From positions 248,001 to 312,000 of the forward strand of contig NZ_RJJQ01000002.1 in the NCBI RefSeq assembly GCF_003724155.1: a stretch of 64,000 nt of DNA. Direction: 5' to 3'. A program made the position numbers and the translations under genes. Below the pieces are notes generated by a model. That model worked only from the letters and a program-made list of their open reading frames with translations. It was not told the DNA's origin and ran no database searches. Positions 40,969-49,215 of this stretch are shown in pieces (positions within the stretch are counted from its first letter, which is position 1; each line of letters opens with the position of its first letter). This stretch comes from Flexivirga caeni (GTDB lineage: Bacteria; Actinomycetota; Actinomycetes; Actinomycetales; Dermatophilaceae).

Positions 40969-41840
40969 ACTCGCCGACACTGGCCGTGCTGCCGCGGTAT
41001 CTACCCAGTCCACCGATCAACGGTTTCCACCTGGGCCCACTGTTCGTGCACGTCTATGGGCTGATGTACGTCGTCGGCATCACGCTGGCCATCATCATCG
41101 CCAAACGCCGGTGGCGCGCCGCCGGCGGTGAGCCCGCGCTGATCGAGGAGATCGCGTACTGGTGCGTCCCCGCCGGAATCATCGGTGGCCGGATCTACTT
41201 CGACCTGACCACGCCCAGCCAGATGACGCACCGGTGGTGGGGGCCGGTCGCGGTCTGGGACGGCGGCATGGGCATCTGGGGCGGGGTGCTGGCCGCGGTC
41301 CTGGTCGGATGGTGGCGGATCCGCCGCCGCGGCCACCCGGTCGGGCCGGTCATGGACGCGATCGCCCCGACCCTGCTGATCGCCCAGGGCATCGGGCGGA
41401 TCGGCAACTACTTCAACCAAGAACTCTTCGGCGGACCCACCCAGTTGCCGTGGGGACTCCAAATCGCGCCCGCACATCGCCCGCCCGGCTACCAGCAGTA
41501 CGCGACCTTCCACCCCACCTTCTTGTACGAGCTGCTGTTCGACTTCGCCTGGGCGGGACTACTGATCTGGTTGGGCGGGCACCGGCGGGTCCGCCCACCC
41601 GGACTATTCGCTCTCTATGTCGCCGGGTACTCCGCCTACCGGATCTTCGAAGAATCACTGCGCATCGACTACTCACAACACTTCCTCGGCCTGCGCCTGA
41701 ACACGTTCGTCGCCACCAGCCTCGCGGTTATCGGCGTTGGCTGGTACCTGTACGCCCAACGCCATCCGAGACCACCCCACGATGCGCCCAGCCCGCCCGC
41801 GCCCGCCGTCACCGGCCGGCCCGGTAAGAGCGCCGAGTGA
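40965..41840 (+). CDS. lgt: Prolipoprotein diacylglyceryl transferase
   Basis: 291 residues, seven membrane helices. Family features: PSPPINGFHLGPLFVHVYGL near the N-terminus, the ALIEEIAYWCVPAGIIGGRI segment, DGGMGIWGG, and the signature RIGNYFNQELFGGPT. It attaches diacylglycerol to the Cys of prelipoproteins at the membrane. An accessory copy on a mobile element is unusual; the element also encodes two lipoproteins. Coupled to both neighbours (ATGA upstream, GTGA downstream). Confidence 0.93.
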   Translation: MNSPTLAVLPRYLPSPPINGFHLGPLFVHVYGLMYVVGITLAIIIAKRRWRAAGGEPALIEEIAYWCVPAGIIGGRIYFDLTTPSQMTHRWWGPVAVWDGGMGIWGGVLAAVLVGWWRIRRRGHPVGPVMDAIAPTLLIAQGIGRIGNYFNQELFGGPTQLPWGLQIAPAHRPPGYQQYATFHPTFLYELLFDFAWAGLLIWLGGHRRVRPPGLFALYVAGYSAYRIFEESLRIDYSQHFLGLRLNTFVATSLAVIGVGWYLYAQRHPRPPHDAPSPPAPAVTGRPGKSAE

Positions 41841-43024
41841 AACCTGCCCGGTCGTGGAGCAGGTGTCGACAGATGCTCGGGGTCGGTGTCGTCACGCTGG
41901 GCCTGTACGCGGTGTTCGCCTGCGTGCGGCCCGTTCCCGCGCCACGAATCACACTCGACCCAGCCCTGGCACCAGCAGCGTCGCGACCCCACCTGGCATG
42001 GCCGGCCCGTGGACAAGCCGCCCTCGCCGCCGCCGGGTACGGGGTTCTCGCCGTGCACGGGAAACAGACACCGACCCCCACAGCGAGCATCGCCAAGGTC
42101 ATCACCGCGCTCTGTGTGCTGGCCAAAGACCCCCTGGGGCCAGGTCAGCACGGGCCGACATACACGATCACCACGGCGGATGCGAACGCCTACCACACCG
42201 AGGCCGCCCATGGGGACTCGGTGGCGGCCGTGACCGCCGGTGAACACCTGAGCGAGTACCAGGCGCTGCAAGCGTTGCTGGTGCCGTCGGCCGACAACGT
42301 CGCCGACTCGCTAGCCCGATGGGTGTTCGGCAGCCTGCCCGGGTACCGACGCTACGCGACCAGGTTCTTGCTCGCCCATGGCCTGGCCCACACCCGCATT
42401 GGTCCGGACGCCAGCGGCCTGGACCCGCACACCACCAGCACCGCCGACGACTTGGCCAAGCTCGCGCTGATCGCCACCGGCAACCGGGTGCTGATGCAGA
42501 TCGCCGGACAACACAGCGTCGACCTGCCGGTCGCCGGACGGGTCACCAATTGGAACACCGACCTCGGCACCGCCGGCATCACCGGCCTGAAAACGGGCAA
42601 CAACACCGTCGACACCGGGGCGTTCCTGTTCACCAGCACCGTGTCCGACGGCACGAGGACATTGCCGGTCGCCGGCGTGATCCTGGACGCCCCGAGCCTG
42701 CCGGACGCGCTGCACGCGGCAACCCGGCTCGTCAGGTCGTTGCACGTCGGGTTCCGCCAGGTCACCATCCCCGCCCGACGACGCGTTGGCACCCTCACCA
42801 CCACCCGGGGCCAGCCGGTGCCCATCACCACCACCGAACCCATCACCCTGCTGCGGTGGCAGGCCGCCCCCGTCACGATGACCGTTAGGTCCATCCCGGG
42901 CCGAACACGCGGCGATGCGGGTACGCTGCAAGTCAGCGCCGGACCACAGATGCGCGAGACTGACCTGGAGCCCCTGCGCGTGATGCCCGGACCGAGTTTG
43001 TGGTGGCGCCTGACCCACCCGTGA
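41837..43024 (+). CDS. D-alanyl-D-alanine carboxypeptidase (S11, DacA-like)
   Basis: 395 residues, GTG start overlapping the lgt stop. One N-terminal membrane anchor (about residues 12-30), then the penicillin-binding fold with ASIAKVITA (SxxK, near residue 84), PSADNVAD (SxN, near 151) and GLKTGNN (KTG, near 252). It trims the terminal D-Ala from stem peptides, producing the tetrapeptides that L,D-transpeptidases need. That links it directly to the Ldt gene of the same element. Confidence 0.92.
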   Translation: MKPARSWSRCRQMLGVGVVTLGLYAVFACVRPVPAPRITLDPALAPAASRPHLAWPARGQAALAAAGYGVLAVHGKQTPTPTASIAKVITALCVLAKDPLGPGQHGPTYTITTADANAYHTEAAHGDSVAAVTAGEHLSEYQALQALLVPSADNVADSLARWVFGSLPGYRRYATRFLLAHGLAHTRIGPDASGLDPHTTSTADDLAKLALIATGNRVLMQIAGQHSVDLPVAGRVTNWNTDLGTAGITGLKTGNNTVDTGAFLFTSTVSDGTRTLPVAGVILDAPSLPDALHAATRLVRSLHVGFRQVTIPARRRVGTLTTTRGQPVPITTTEPITLLRWQAAPVTMTVRSIPGRTRGDAGTLQVSAGPQMRETDLEPLRVMPGPSLWWRLTHP

Positions 43025-43534
43025 CCCCTGCGCCTGCCCGGGAGAACTCCGCTTTCGTCGCCAGCCAGATGCGACGGCACCACCACCCGTGATGGGGCTG
43101 CGCGATGGCGGGCCCGCGACCGCTGGGGACTTGCGATCTACCTGCCAAGCACGAACGACTAACAACACCGACGATTGAACGTCGGCGGCGCGGCAGGGGA
43201 TGCCGCCTCGATCTCGAAGAACTCCAACAGCACCGCGAACCTCCGGCGGCATGCTCGCCCCAATGTTCTTGTTCGGCGCGACATTCGGCGGACAGCTCGG
43301 CAACGCGATGGACTGCCACTTCTCCCAACTTTGCACGGCGACCCAGCGTCGATGGCGGTGCACCCGCCGACCTTTCGGCGATGTGGTCTCGCTCGTAGGT
43401 TTCGTCGAGGGGGCAGGTCCGGGCTGTTGGGTCGTTCAAGTCGAGGCCGCAGGCGCAATCCAGGGCGTCCTCGGGCCGGCGAAGGTCCCGATGAGCAGAC
43501 CCAATCAACGGTAATTCTGGTGGCGGGTCGTTCT
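43025..43534. other. Gene-poor region
   Basis: About 510 bases between the convergent carboxypeptidase gene and the small membrane-protein gene. Several open frames exist on both strands but none has coding-like codons, a ribosome binding site or a recognisable domain. It may be a decayed segment; nothing is supported. Confidence 0.55.
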
Positions 43535-43705
43535 TCAGTGTGTCCGATGGCGCCTGCCTGTCGTGCACCGCAGCACGATTTTGATCAGCAGCATGACGAC
43601 GACGATTAGGACCATTGCCAGCATGACTGCGGCTGCGGCACCACCAAGAGCCAGCACCACCGCCGTCTGGATCGCCGTGACTTTCGAAGAGCTCAGTACA
43701 TGCAT
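43535..43705 (-). CDS. Small single-TM protein coupled to the GT-C-like gene
   Basis: 56 residues, starting with the ATG that overlaps the stop of the preceding gene (TGATG). After 14 polar residues comes one long hydrophobic segment (TAVVLALGGAAAAVML, then MVLIVVVMLLIKIVL) and a basic tail (GRRHRTH). The overlap and the membrane profile argue for a true gene despite its size. Function unknown; possibly a subunit or regulator of the membrane glycosyltransferase-like protein. Confidence 0.6.
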   Translation of the reverse strand: MHVLSSSKVTAIQTAVVLALGGAAAAVMLAMVLIVVVMLLIKIVLRCTTGRRHRTH

Positions 43706-44997
43706 CACGTCTCAACTGGTTGCCGGTGCCGGGTTCGGTGGGCGCCCCACGGGAACTCGTTGCGGCCGGCGCCATACATGGTGAGGTACGCGATGAGGCC
43801 GGCAAGGAAGATCGCACGGCTGGTGCCGACCACGGCAGCAGGGAGCTCTGTGGCAACGGTGATGCTGAAGATGAACCACGTCGCGACGGACAGAGTCAGC
43901 CACGGGACCGACCGGTACCAGCGTTGCAGGAGATCGACACAGGTGACGGCCAGTAGCAGGCTGGCGGTGTAATAGGGGTAGGTGCCGGGATCAAGGAGGA
44001 GGCGCACCGCCAGGGCGATCGCCGGAACAGCGACCGGGCGCCCGATCCGTACACACCACAGCGCGAATGCCGCCGCAAAGCAGAGTTGGGCGGCGCGGTC
44101 CCACGGCGGTGTGGTCGCCGCCTGGATCCCGAGCGCCCGCAGGGCCGAGTCGGGCGCGTTCGTGATTACGAACGACCCCAGGCGTTGTAGCGTCGACGGA
44201 TCGGCCAGCAGGAAGGGCATCCAGGCCAGCGCGGACAGTGCGACGAAGGCCGAGACACGACGTGCTCGGTTTACTGGGTGTGCAAGCAGGATCAGTGCAA
44301 ATGGCAGCGCCCACGGCTTGGCGGCGCCCGCCGCGGCCACCAGCATGGTTGCCAACCAGGGCCGGTCCCGTATCAGCGCGCACAGTGCGGCCGTCGTCAA
44401 GCTCATCGCCAGTGCGTCGTCGAGGTGGCCATAGTGCACGCTGAGAACCGCCCACACCGGCATCAGCGGCAGTCCCACCAGCAAGGTCGAGCGCGGAGAT
44501 GGCGGCTGGCCACGTACGCTGCCCGCCGCGGCGACCAGCAGCCAGATACTCATCAGGCCCAGAGCCGTCATGACAAGTGCGCCGAGCGCCGCACTCGCTG
44601 AGCCACCGGCAGCGGTTATGGTGATCGCCGACAACAGGGCAAGCGGACCCATCTGCAACTCCGGATGCACGGCATACACGTGTAGCCCGCCACCGGCTGA
44701 TCCCAGGCGGGACAGCGCGCCAGCACCGGTCGCGAAGTAATGCCACGAGTACATTCCGCCGGGCACCTGCAGCAAGCTCCACAGAGTCGCCCACGTAGTC
44801 AGCACGAACCAGACACGTGCCATGGGGCCAGGAACGCGAAACAACCTGACCGACTGATGACATACGCTGAGATCCTGCGGCGAAGTTCGGTCGGCGAGCG
44901 ACGCGACGAGCGGATCAGTCAGCGTACGCATTGACCAATTGTCGACGAATATGCCTGTGGCGACGCTGTGTACACCCCAAGGTGGCTTTGTAGACAT
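43705..44997 (-). CDS. GT-C/DUF2029-like multi-TM protein (possible mannosyltransferase)
   Basis: About 430 residues; ATG 44997 is chosen by position, although a later start near residue 20 is possible. Ten or so hydrophobic helices with short loops (VWFVLTTWATLWSLLQVPGG, VVGTSRAIFLAGLIAYLTM), and a loop HYGHLDDALAMS with acidic residues as found after the first helices of GT-C enzymes. Such proteins move sugars from polyprenyl donors to lipids or wall polymers outside the membrane. Assigned from topology; the exact family is uncertain. Confidence 0.7.
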   Translation of the reverse strand: MSTKPPWGVHSVATGIFVDNWSMRTLTDPLVASLADRTSPQDLSVCHQSVRLFRVPGPMARVWFVLTTWATLWSLLQVPGGMYSWHYFATGAGALSRLGSAGGGLHVYAVHPELQMGPLALLSAITITAAGGSASAALGALVMTALGLMSIWLLVAAAGSVRGQPPSPRSTLLVGLPLMPVWAVLSVHYGHLDDALAMSLTTAALCALIRDRPWLATMLVAAAGAAKPWALPFALILLAHPVNRARRVSAFVALSALAWMPFLLADPSTLQRLGSFVITNAPDSALRALGIQAATTPPWDRAAQLCFAAAFALWCVRIGRPVAVPAIALAVRLLLDPGTYPYYTASLLLAVTCVDLLQRWYRSVPWLTLSVATWFIFSITVATELPAAVVGTSRAIFLAGLIAYLTMYGAGRNEFPWGAHRTRHRQPVET

Positions 44998-45018
44998 CCC
45001 ACGCGAGTCAAGTGTCAA

Positions 45019-45040
45019 GCGGCATGGGCATCTGGGGCGG
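45019..45040 (+). repeat. 22-base copy of an lgt segment
   Basis: An exact 22-base match to positions 41263-41284 of the intact lgt (the codons for GGMGIWGG). The sequences on both sides differ. It directly flanks the lgt remnant on the opposite strand and marks a recombination scar. Confidence 0.7.
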
Positions 45041-45080
45041 CTTGCACGTGATCTGGCCAGACCGGGGTGTCGTGCCTCTT

Positions 45081-45214
45081 AACGCTGCGCGGGCGGCCCA
45101 ACGGCGTTTGGTGAGCCAGAGCGCAACCGCGATGCTGGCAAGGATGCACGACGTGTCGCGGATCGGCAGCGGCCCACGGTGCCACACGCCCTGGTGAGGA
45201 CTTGGGATGAAGGC
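45081..45214 (-). pseudogene. 5' fragment of a second lgt gene
   Basis: Read leftward, one frame gives [18 protein letters not shown], then [20 protein letters not shown]. This is the hallmark N-terminus of Lgt (PSPSQGVWHLGP, first helix, then RRW). After about 45 codons the similarity ends in unrelated sequence. It differs from the intact lgt of this element, so it is the remains of another lgt gene. No start or stop is maintained. Confidence 0.7.
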
Positions 45215-45274
45215 AGGACATCCTGCACGCGCCGCAGTCTGCCTGGCCGTCAGAAAGCTGGGACAGTCCCGTCC

Positions 45275-47767
45275 CTACCGGACGGCCGGGATGCCCAGAT
45301 GCACGATCCGGGTCCGGTTCTGTGCTGCCTCGAAGTCGTTGATCTTGCGGGTGATCGCCTCGAGCACGGCTCTCTTTGCTTCCTGTTCGCCGCGCCATCC
45401 GCGGGTCTCGGCCTCGCTGACTTGGTCGATGACGTTAGTTCGGGTCTGTCGGAGCCGTTGGACACCATCTTCGTCGACTTGTGCGAGGTCGCAGCGTTCG
45501 CAGGCGTATTCGTGGTCGCAGGCGCTTTCGTACTGGCGCATGCATGTCCCGATGGCGATCGATCGGGACATGAAGTTCTCGGTGAAGGAGTCCCATTCGT
45601 CTTGGGTGCTGGCGCGGTACTCGTCCGCCCTGGTCTGACGGCGCGCGGCGATCCAGGAGGAGTGGGCGCGGATCACATCGTTGGGGAAGACGGCGGCGTA
45701 GCCCTGGGTTGTGGTCAGGTTGGCGTGACCCAGCAGGGCTTGGATGATATGCGGCGGCATGTCGCCAGAGTTCTGGCGTTCGGTGGCGAAGATGCGCCGG
45801 AAGTCGTGCGGCGTGTAGGCCACAGGCCGACCCGCGTGATCAGTGATTGCAGCTTCTTTGTTGAGCTGATCGATCACGATTTTCACGTACGCCGGTGTCA
45901 TCGGCCTGGTGTTGCCGTGCTTGAACCCCTTGCCAGCAGTGCGCCGCATGATCAGCGGCAGAGGCGGCAAGTTACGTCGTTCGTGATAGTCGTAGCCAAC
46001 GATGGGCGGGAGGTTGCGTCCGCAGCCGGTAACCCGGCGGATGCGTTGGAGGATGGCGCCGAGCACGGCGACGGCCTCGGGTTCCAGCACGATGCACCGT
46101 TCTTTGTCGTTCTTCGACGGCGCGACGTGCAGCAGCGGGACGCGGCCGACCACGGGGTCGGGGTGCACGTAGTCGCGGATCGCGATTTGGGAGATTTCCA
46201 GCAACTCCTCGATGCGAAGGCCGGTGTGGCGCAACAAGACGACGATCGCGTACCCCCAGAATGCGGACTCTTCGGCGTGCACGAGGTCGATCTTGCGGTC
46301 GTTGCTGACCTGGGTCACCCGGAGGTGGTCGTTGCCCGGCGCGTCAGTGCGGCGGTAGGTGACGCCGTCGTGGGTGAACGTGGCGCCGCGGTCGAGGGCG
46401 GATGCTGCGGCCATCATCTGGGTGAGTTGCTGGTAGCAATGCGCGGCGACGTTGACGAGCCGTTCGACATTGGGCAGGCGGTCGCGGGTCCGATCGTGTG
46501 AACGTTGCTTCGCTAGGCGCCGGAGCTTCTCGGCTCCCTTGGTTTCGATGGCGCTGACCGGGCAGCGCACCGCCCACTGCCCCCACCGCTCCGGCTCCTC
46601 GTGGGCCCATTCTTGGATGTCGAGGTACATGCCGCGCACGGTCGCGACCTCGTCAAGGAAGGCGGAGCGGGGGCGGATCGGTTCCCCGGTCGGGGTGCGC
46701 AGGTGGCGCAGCCACTCCTTCCATGCCTCGGCGACGTCCTCGCTGATTGCCAGGGTGTCGCACCCTGGGTCAAGCTGTTCGATGACGCACCAGAAGTTCC
46801 GCACCAGCGTGCAGGCCACGGAAGCTTGGGTGCTGTAGTCGAGGGTGATGAACCGGCGCTCCAGGTACGCCGTGAGGACCCGCGCGATGGTGGGGCTCTT
46901 GACCCCGTAATGGCTGACGAACTGGGCGGCGTTCTTGCGTCCGAGTCGCTTGCGGCGGGCGGTGTAGTCGCCGTCGATGAGGCCGTGCTTTGCGAGCAGG
47001 CTGTTGATCTCTTGGACTCCGCTGAGGTGCTTGCCGGTGGCGCTGTAATCGTAGGCGAACGCGACCAGGTCATCGACAGCCAGGCCACCGATCGGTTTGC
47101 CCGTTACGGCGCATAGCTGCGCGAGCCGGTTGCGGGTCCAGCTACGCCGTACGTACTTGGTGGATCTGCCGTTGAAGCCGCTCAGGTCCAGGTCGGCAAA
47201 CACGCGCGCGTAGTCAGGGTCGGCGCGCACGACGTGCAGGTGCGCGGCCAGCCAGGGTGTGACGAACGGTACGAGGAACGCGGCGCGTGGGCGCACCACA
47301 TCCAGCGCGATCAGCATCTGAATGCCACGCCGGATGTCGGCGCGCTGGCCTGACCTGGGACTCTTCGAATCGCCCCCCAGGGCGCAACGTGTGAAGACTT
47401 CTTGGACGACGTCGTCGGTGCTGCCGACAGATCCGTCGGCCAGCGGCGTGCGGTCCCAGCGTTGCTGCCAGTCTTCGCCGTCGAAGACCATCAGGTAGTC
47501 CAGCACGCACCCGGTGCCGCGCACTGCCCGGGTGATTTCGGGCGTGGAGTCGGTGTACCGGGCGCCCGCGGACCGTGCCTCCCGGCGGATCGCGCCGACG
47601 TCCCAGAGACGGTGCGGTTGCGGTGCCGGGTCGAAGACAATTTCGTGTCCGGCGGCCCGCAGCAACCGCGACCGTTCCGGGATGTAGACCTGCGAAGGAA
47701 GCGACAGATCGATCTCGGGGATGCTCTCCGTGTCAGCCTCGACGTCTGTGCGGTTACCGGCGGTCAT
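45275..47767 (-). CDS. Large tyrosine recombinase (TnpB-like), with Cys-rich C-terminus
   Basis: 830 residues. An N-terminal half of about 450 residues is unrecognised and probably binds DNA. The catalytic domain covers about residues 500-700: RHTGLRIEELLEI (first Arg), HDFRRIFAT (His-x-x-Arg) and LLGHANLTTTQGYAAV (final His and Tyr). A C-terminal extension has four Cys (742, 750, 756, 759: CMRQYESACDHEYACERCD), a likely zinc site. Large size and pairing with a second recombinase resemble TnpB of Tn554-type transposons. It overlaps the upstream recombinase gene by one base. Confidence 0.88.
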   Translation of the reverse strand: MTAGNRTDVEADTESIPEIDLSLPSQVYIPERSRLLRAAGHEIVFDPAPQPHRLWDVGAIRREARSAGARYTDSTPEITRAVRGTGCVLDYLMVFDGEDWQQRWDRTPLADGSVGSTDDVVQEVFTRCALGGDSKSPRSGQRADIRRGIQMLIALDVVRPRAAFLVPFVTPWLAAHLHVVRADPDYARVFADLDLSGFNGRSTKYVRRSWTRNRLAQLCAVTGKPIGGLAVDDLVAFAYDYSATGKHLSGVQEINSLLAKHGLIDGDYTARRKRLGRKNAAQFVSHYGVKSPTIARVLTAYLERRFITLDYSTQASVACTLVRNFWCVIEQLDPGCDTLAISEDVAEAWKEWLRHLRTPTGEPIRPRSAFLDEVATVRGMYLDIQEWAHEEPERWGQWAVRCPVSAIETKGAEKLRRLAKQRSHDRTRDRLPNVERLVNVAAHCYQQLTQMMAAASALDRGATFTHDGVTYRRTDAPGNDHLRVTQVSNDRKIDLVHAEESAFWGYAIVVLLRHTGLRIEELLEISQIAIRDYVHPDPVVGRVPLLHVAPSKNDKERCIVLEPEAVAVLGAILQRIRRVTGCGRNLPPIVGYDYHERRNLPPLPLIMRRTAGKGFKHGNTRPMTPAYVKIVIDQLNKEAAITDHAGRPVAYTPHDFRRIFATERQNSGDMPPHIIQALLGHANLTTTQGYAAVFPNDVIRAHSSWIAARRQTRADEYRASTQDEWDSFTENFMSRSIAIGTCMRQYESACDHEYACERCDLAQVDEDGVQRLRQTRTNVIDQVSEAETRGWRGEQEAKRAVLEAITRKINDFEAAQNRTRIVHLGIPAVR

Positions 47768-49005
47768 CAGTTGGCCTTCCCGAACAGCGCGTCCAGCGCG
47801 TCCTGGTCGTACCGGTCGGCGAACGCGGTCACCGGCGCGGGTCGCTGGCTCTTGGTGACGATGGCCTGTGCGTGTGCGGCTACGAGGTCGTCGATTCGGA
47901 CCTTGGTGTATTTCTGCGTCGTGAGGATGGATTCGTGGCCCAGCAACTGCTGGACCTTGAAGATGTCCATGCCACCCTGCAGCATCCAGACCGCACAGGT
48001 GTGCCGCAGGTCGTGGGGTGTCCAGTCGCTGCCCAGCCGCTGGTTCGCCTTACGAAGGACTGCTCGCAGCGCCTCGTAACCCAGCGGTCGCCGCGCGCCT
48101 CGCTGGGTCACCCACACAGGGTCACCGCCCCTGGGCTCGTAGCCGATGTCGAGGTGGTAGCGCCGCAGCTCCAGGATGGCCTCTGACCCGGCCGGTACCC
48201 AGTCCTCCTTCAACCCGCCCTTACGGCGGTACCGAACCAGTGCCCGGCCCCAGTTCACATCCTCGCCGCGCATGCCGAGCAGTTCGGAGGACCGTGGCCC
48301 CGAATCGACCATCATCCGAAGGATCGCGCGGTCGCGCTGGTTGGTCATGCAGTCCCAGACCGTGACGAACTGCTCCTCGGATAGGTATCGGGGGATGTGC
48401 TTCGGTTCGGGGAGGCGACCGTTACGGATACGGCGGCCGCGCGGGTAGGTGACCTGTGGTCCGCCCTCGCGGTAGGTGCGCCGGACCTGCTCTTGTTCCT
48501 TGCGGCTGTTGTAGGGCACTGGATTGAACAGCGGCTTTCCGTCCATCTCCGCCAGATACTCGTACCACTCATGCAGCACGACGCGGGAGTGGTTCAAAGT
48601 CGTGGCGGCATAACGCTTGTCGTCCGGTGCGTGCTTGCCCGTCACCAGGTTCTGCCCGAGTCGCGTGTCCCCACGCGCCTTGCGGTTTCCGCCGGTCTTA
48701 CCGACCAACTGCGCGTGGCGCATGAAGTCGTCGTACTCCCAACGCGTCGCGACGTCGTACGCCACCCCGATCGCATCAAGGAAGCGCAACCAGCGAAGAA
48801 CCGCGCCACCGTAGGACTTCAGCGTCAGCGGTCGTGCGCCGTACAACCACAACGCGCCGAGATAACGGTTGGCAGCACGCTCCGCTGACGCATCCCGCGG
48901 AAAGCAGACCAGGTACGGGACAGATCCGCTCACCGCACAGACACCCCCGACCAGCTCGACTTCCACGCCCTGCACATCACGCTCGGTTGGAGGCTGCGCA
49001 ATCAC
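47767..49005 (-). CDS. Tyrosine recombinase (TnpA-like)
   Basis: 412 residues, read first of the two. A SAM-like N-terminal domain (TLKSYGGAVLRWLRFLDAIG) and a full catalytic domain with DSGPRSSELLGMRGED, HDLRHTCAVWMLQGG and LLGHESILTTQKYTKV (Arg, His-x-x-Arg, His, Tyr all present). Encoded 60 bases from the right junction of the nested element, in the orientation TnpA-TnpB of Tn554-type elements. Together the two enzymes probably cut and join the element ends at GCGC-flanked sites. Confidence 0.92.
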   Translation of the reverse strand: MIAQPPTERDVQGVEVELVGGVCAVSGSVPYLVCFPRDASAERAANRYLGALWLYGARPLTLKSYGGAVLRWLRFLDAIGVAYDVATRWEYDDFMRHAQLVGKTGGNRKARGDTRLGQNLVTGKHAPDDKRYAATTLNHSRVVLHEWYEYLAEMDGKPLFNPVPYNSRKEQEQVRRTYREGGPQVTYPRGRRIRNGRLPEPKHIPRYLSEEQFVTVWDCMTNQRDRAILRMMVDSGPRSSELLGMRGEDVNWGRALVRYRRKGGLKEDWVPAGSEAILELRRYHLDIGYEPRGGDPVWVTQRGARRPLGYEALRAVLRKANQRLGSDWTPHDLRHTCAVWMLQGGMDIFKVQQLLGHESILTTQKYTKVRIDDLVAAHAQAIVTKSQRPAPVTAFADRYDQDALDALFGKAN

Positions 49006-49064
49006 CGGGAACTACCTCCTGATCGGGGTCATCTGCTGCTGCTGCTGCAAGACCCTAGCCAGAA

Positions 49065-49073
49065 AAGTACGGA
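49065..49073 (-). repeat. Right terminal motif of the nested element
   Basis: AAGTACGGA, the inverted copy of TCCGTACTT at the left end, 5 bases inside the right junction. A CTG trinucleotide run (49033-49048) lies just inside it. Confidence 0.6.
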
Positions 49074-49078
49074 TAACA

Positions 49079-49162
49079 GCGCCACGGCTGCTGTGGTGGG
49101 AACTAGTCGACGGCACCGTCGAACTTGCCTGGGCAGGGCACCACGACGATCCGATGCCGTGA
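49079..49162 (+). pseudogene. 3' end of the split backbone gene
   Basis: The frame reads APRLLWWELVDGTVELAWAG, then HHDDPMP and a stop. It has no start of its own and begins exactly at the element boundary. Joined to the 5' part that ends at 31537, the frame is continuous at a shared GCG (Ala) codon. See the entry at 30599. Confidence 0.75.
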
Positions 49163-49215
49163 GCGAATCGACATGAGACAGAACCGTTTTCAAGTGACGA
49201 TACAAGGAGTCCGAT

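Larger units (their letters stand above)
31538..49081. mobile_element. Nested element of about 17.5 kb with metal and envelope cargo
   Basis: The boundaries are inferred from the split gene: its 5' part ends at a GCGC (31535-31538) and its 3' part begins at a GCGC (49079-49082). Just inside both ends is the same 9-base sequence in inverted orientation (TCCGTACTT at 31542, AAGTACGGA at 49065). Two adjacent tyrosine recombinase genes lie at the right end, as in Tn554-type transposons, although no TnpC is seen. The cargo covers arsR through the GT-C-like gene. No target duplication longer than the shared GCGC is visible. Confidence 0.75.

Noticed and set aside
45179-46501. A 440-codon plus-strand frame opposite the large recombinase
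   Set aside because: It is antisense to a clear recombinase catalytic domain and has no recognisable features.
49033-49048. CTG repeat as a CRISPR or att core
   Set aside because: A simple trinucleotide run of 16 bases, no spacers, and not repeated at the left end.
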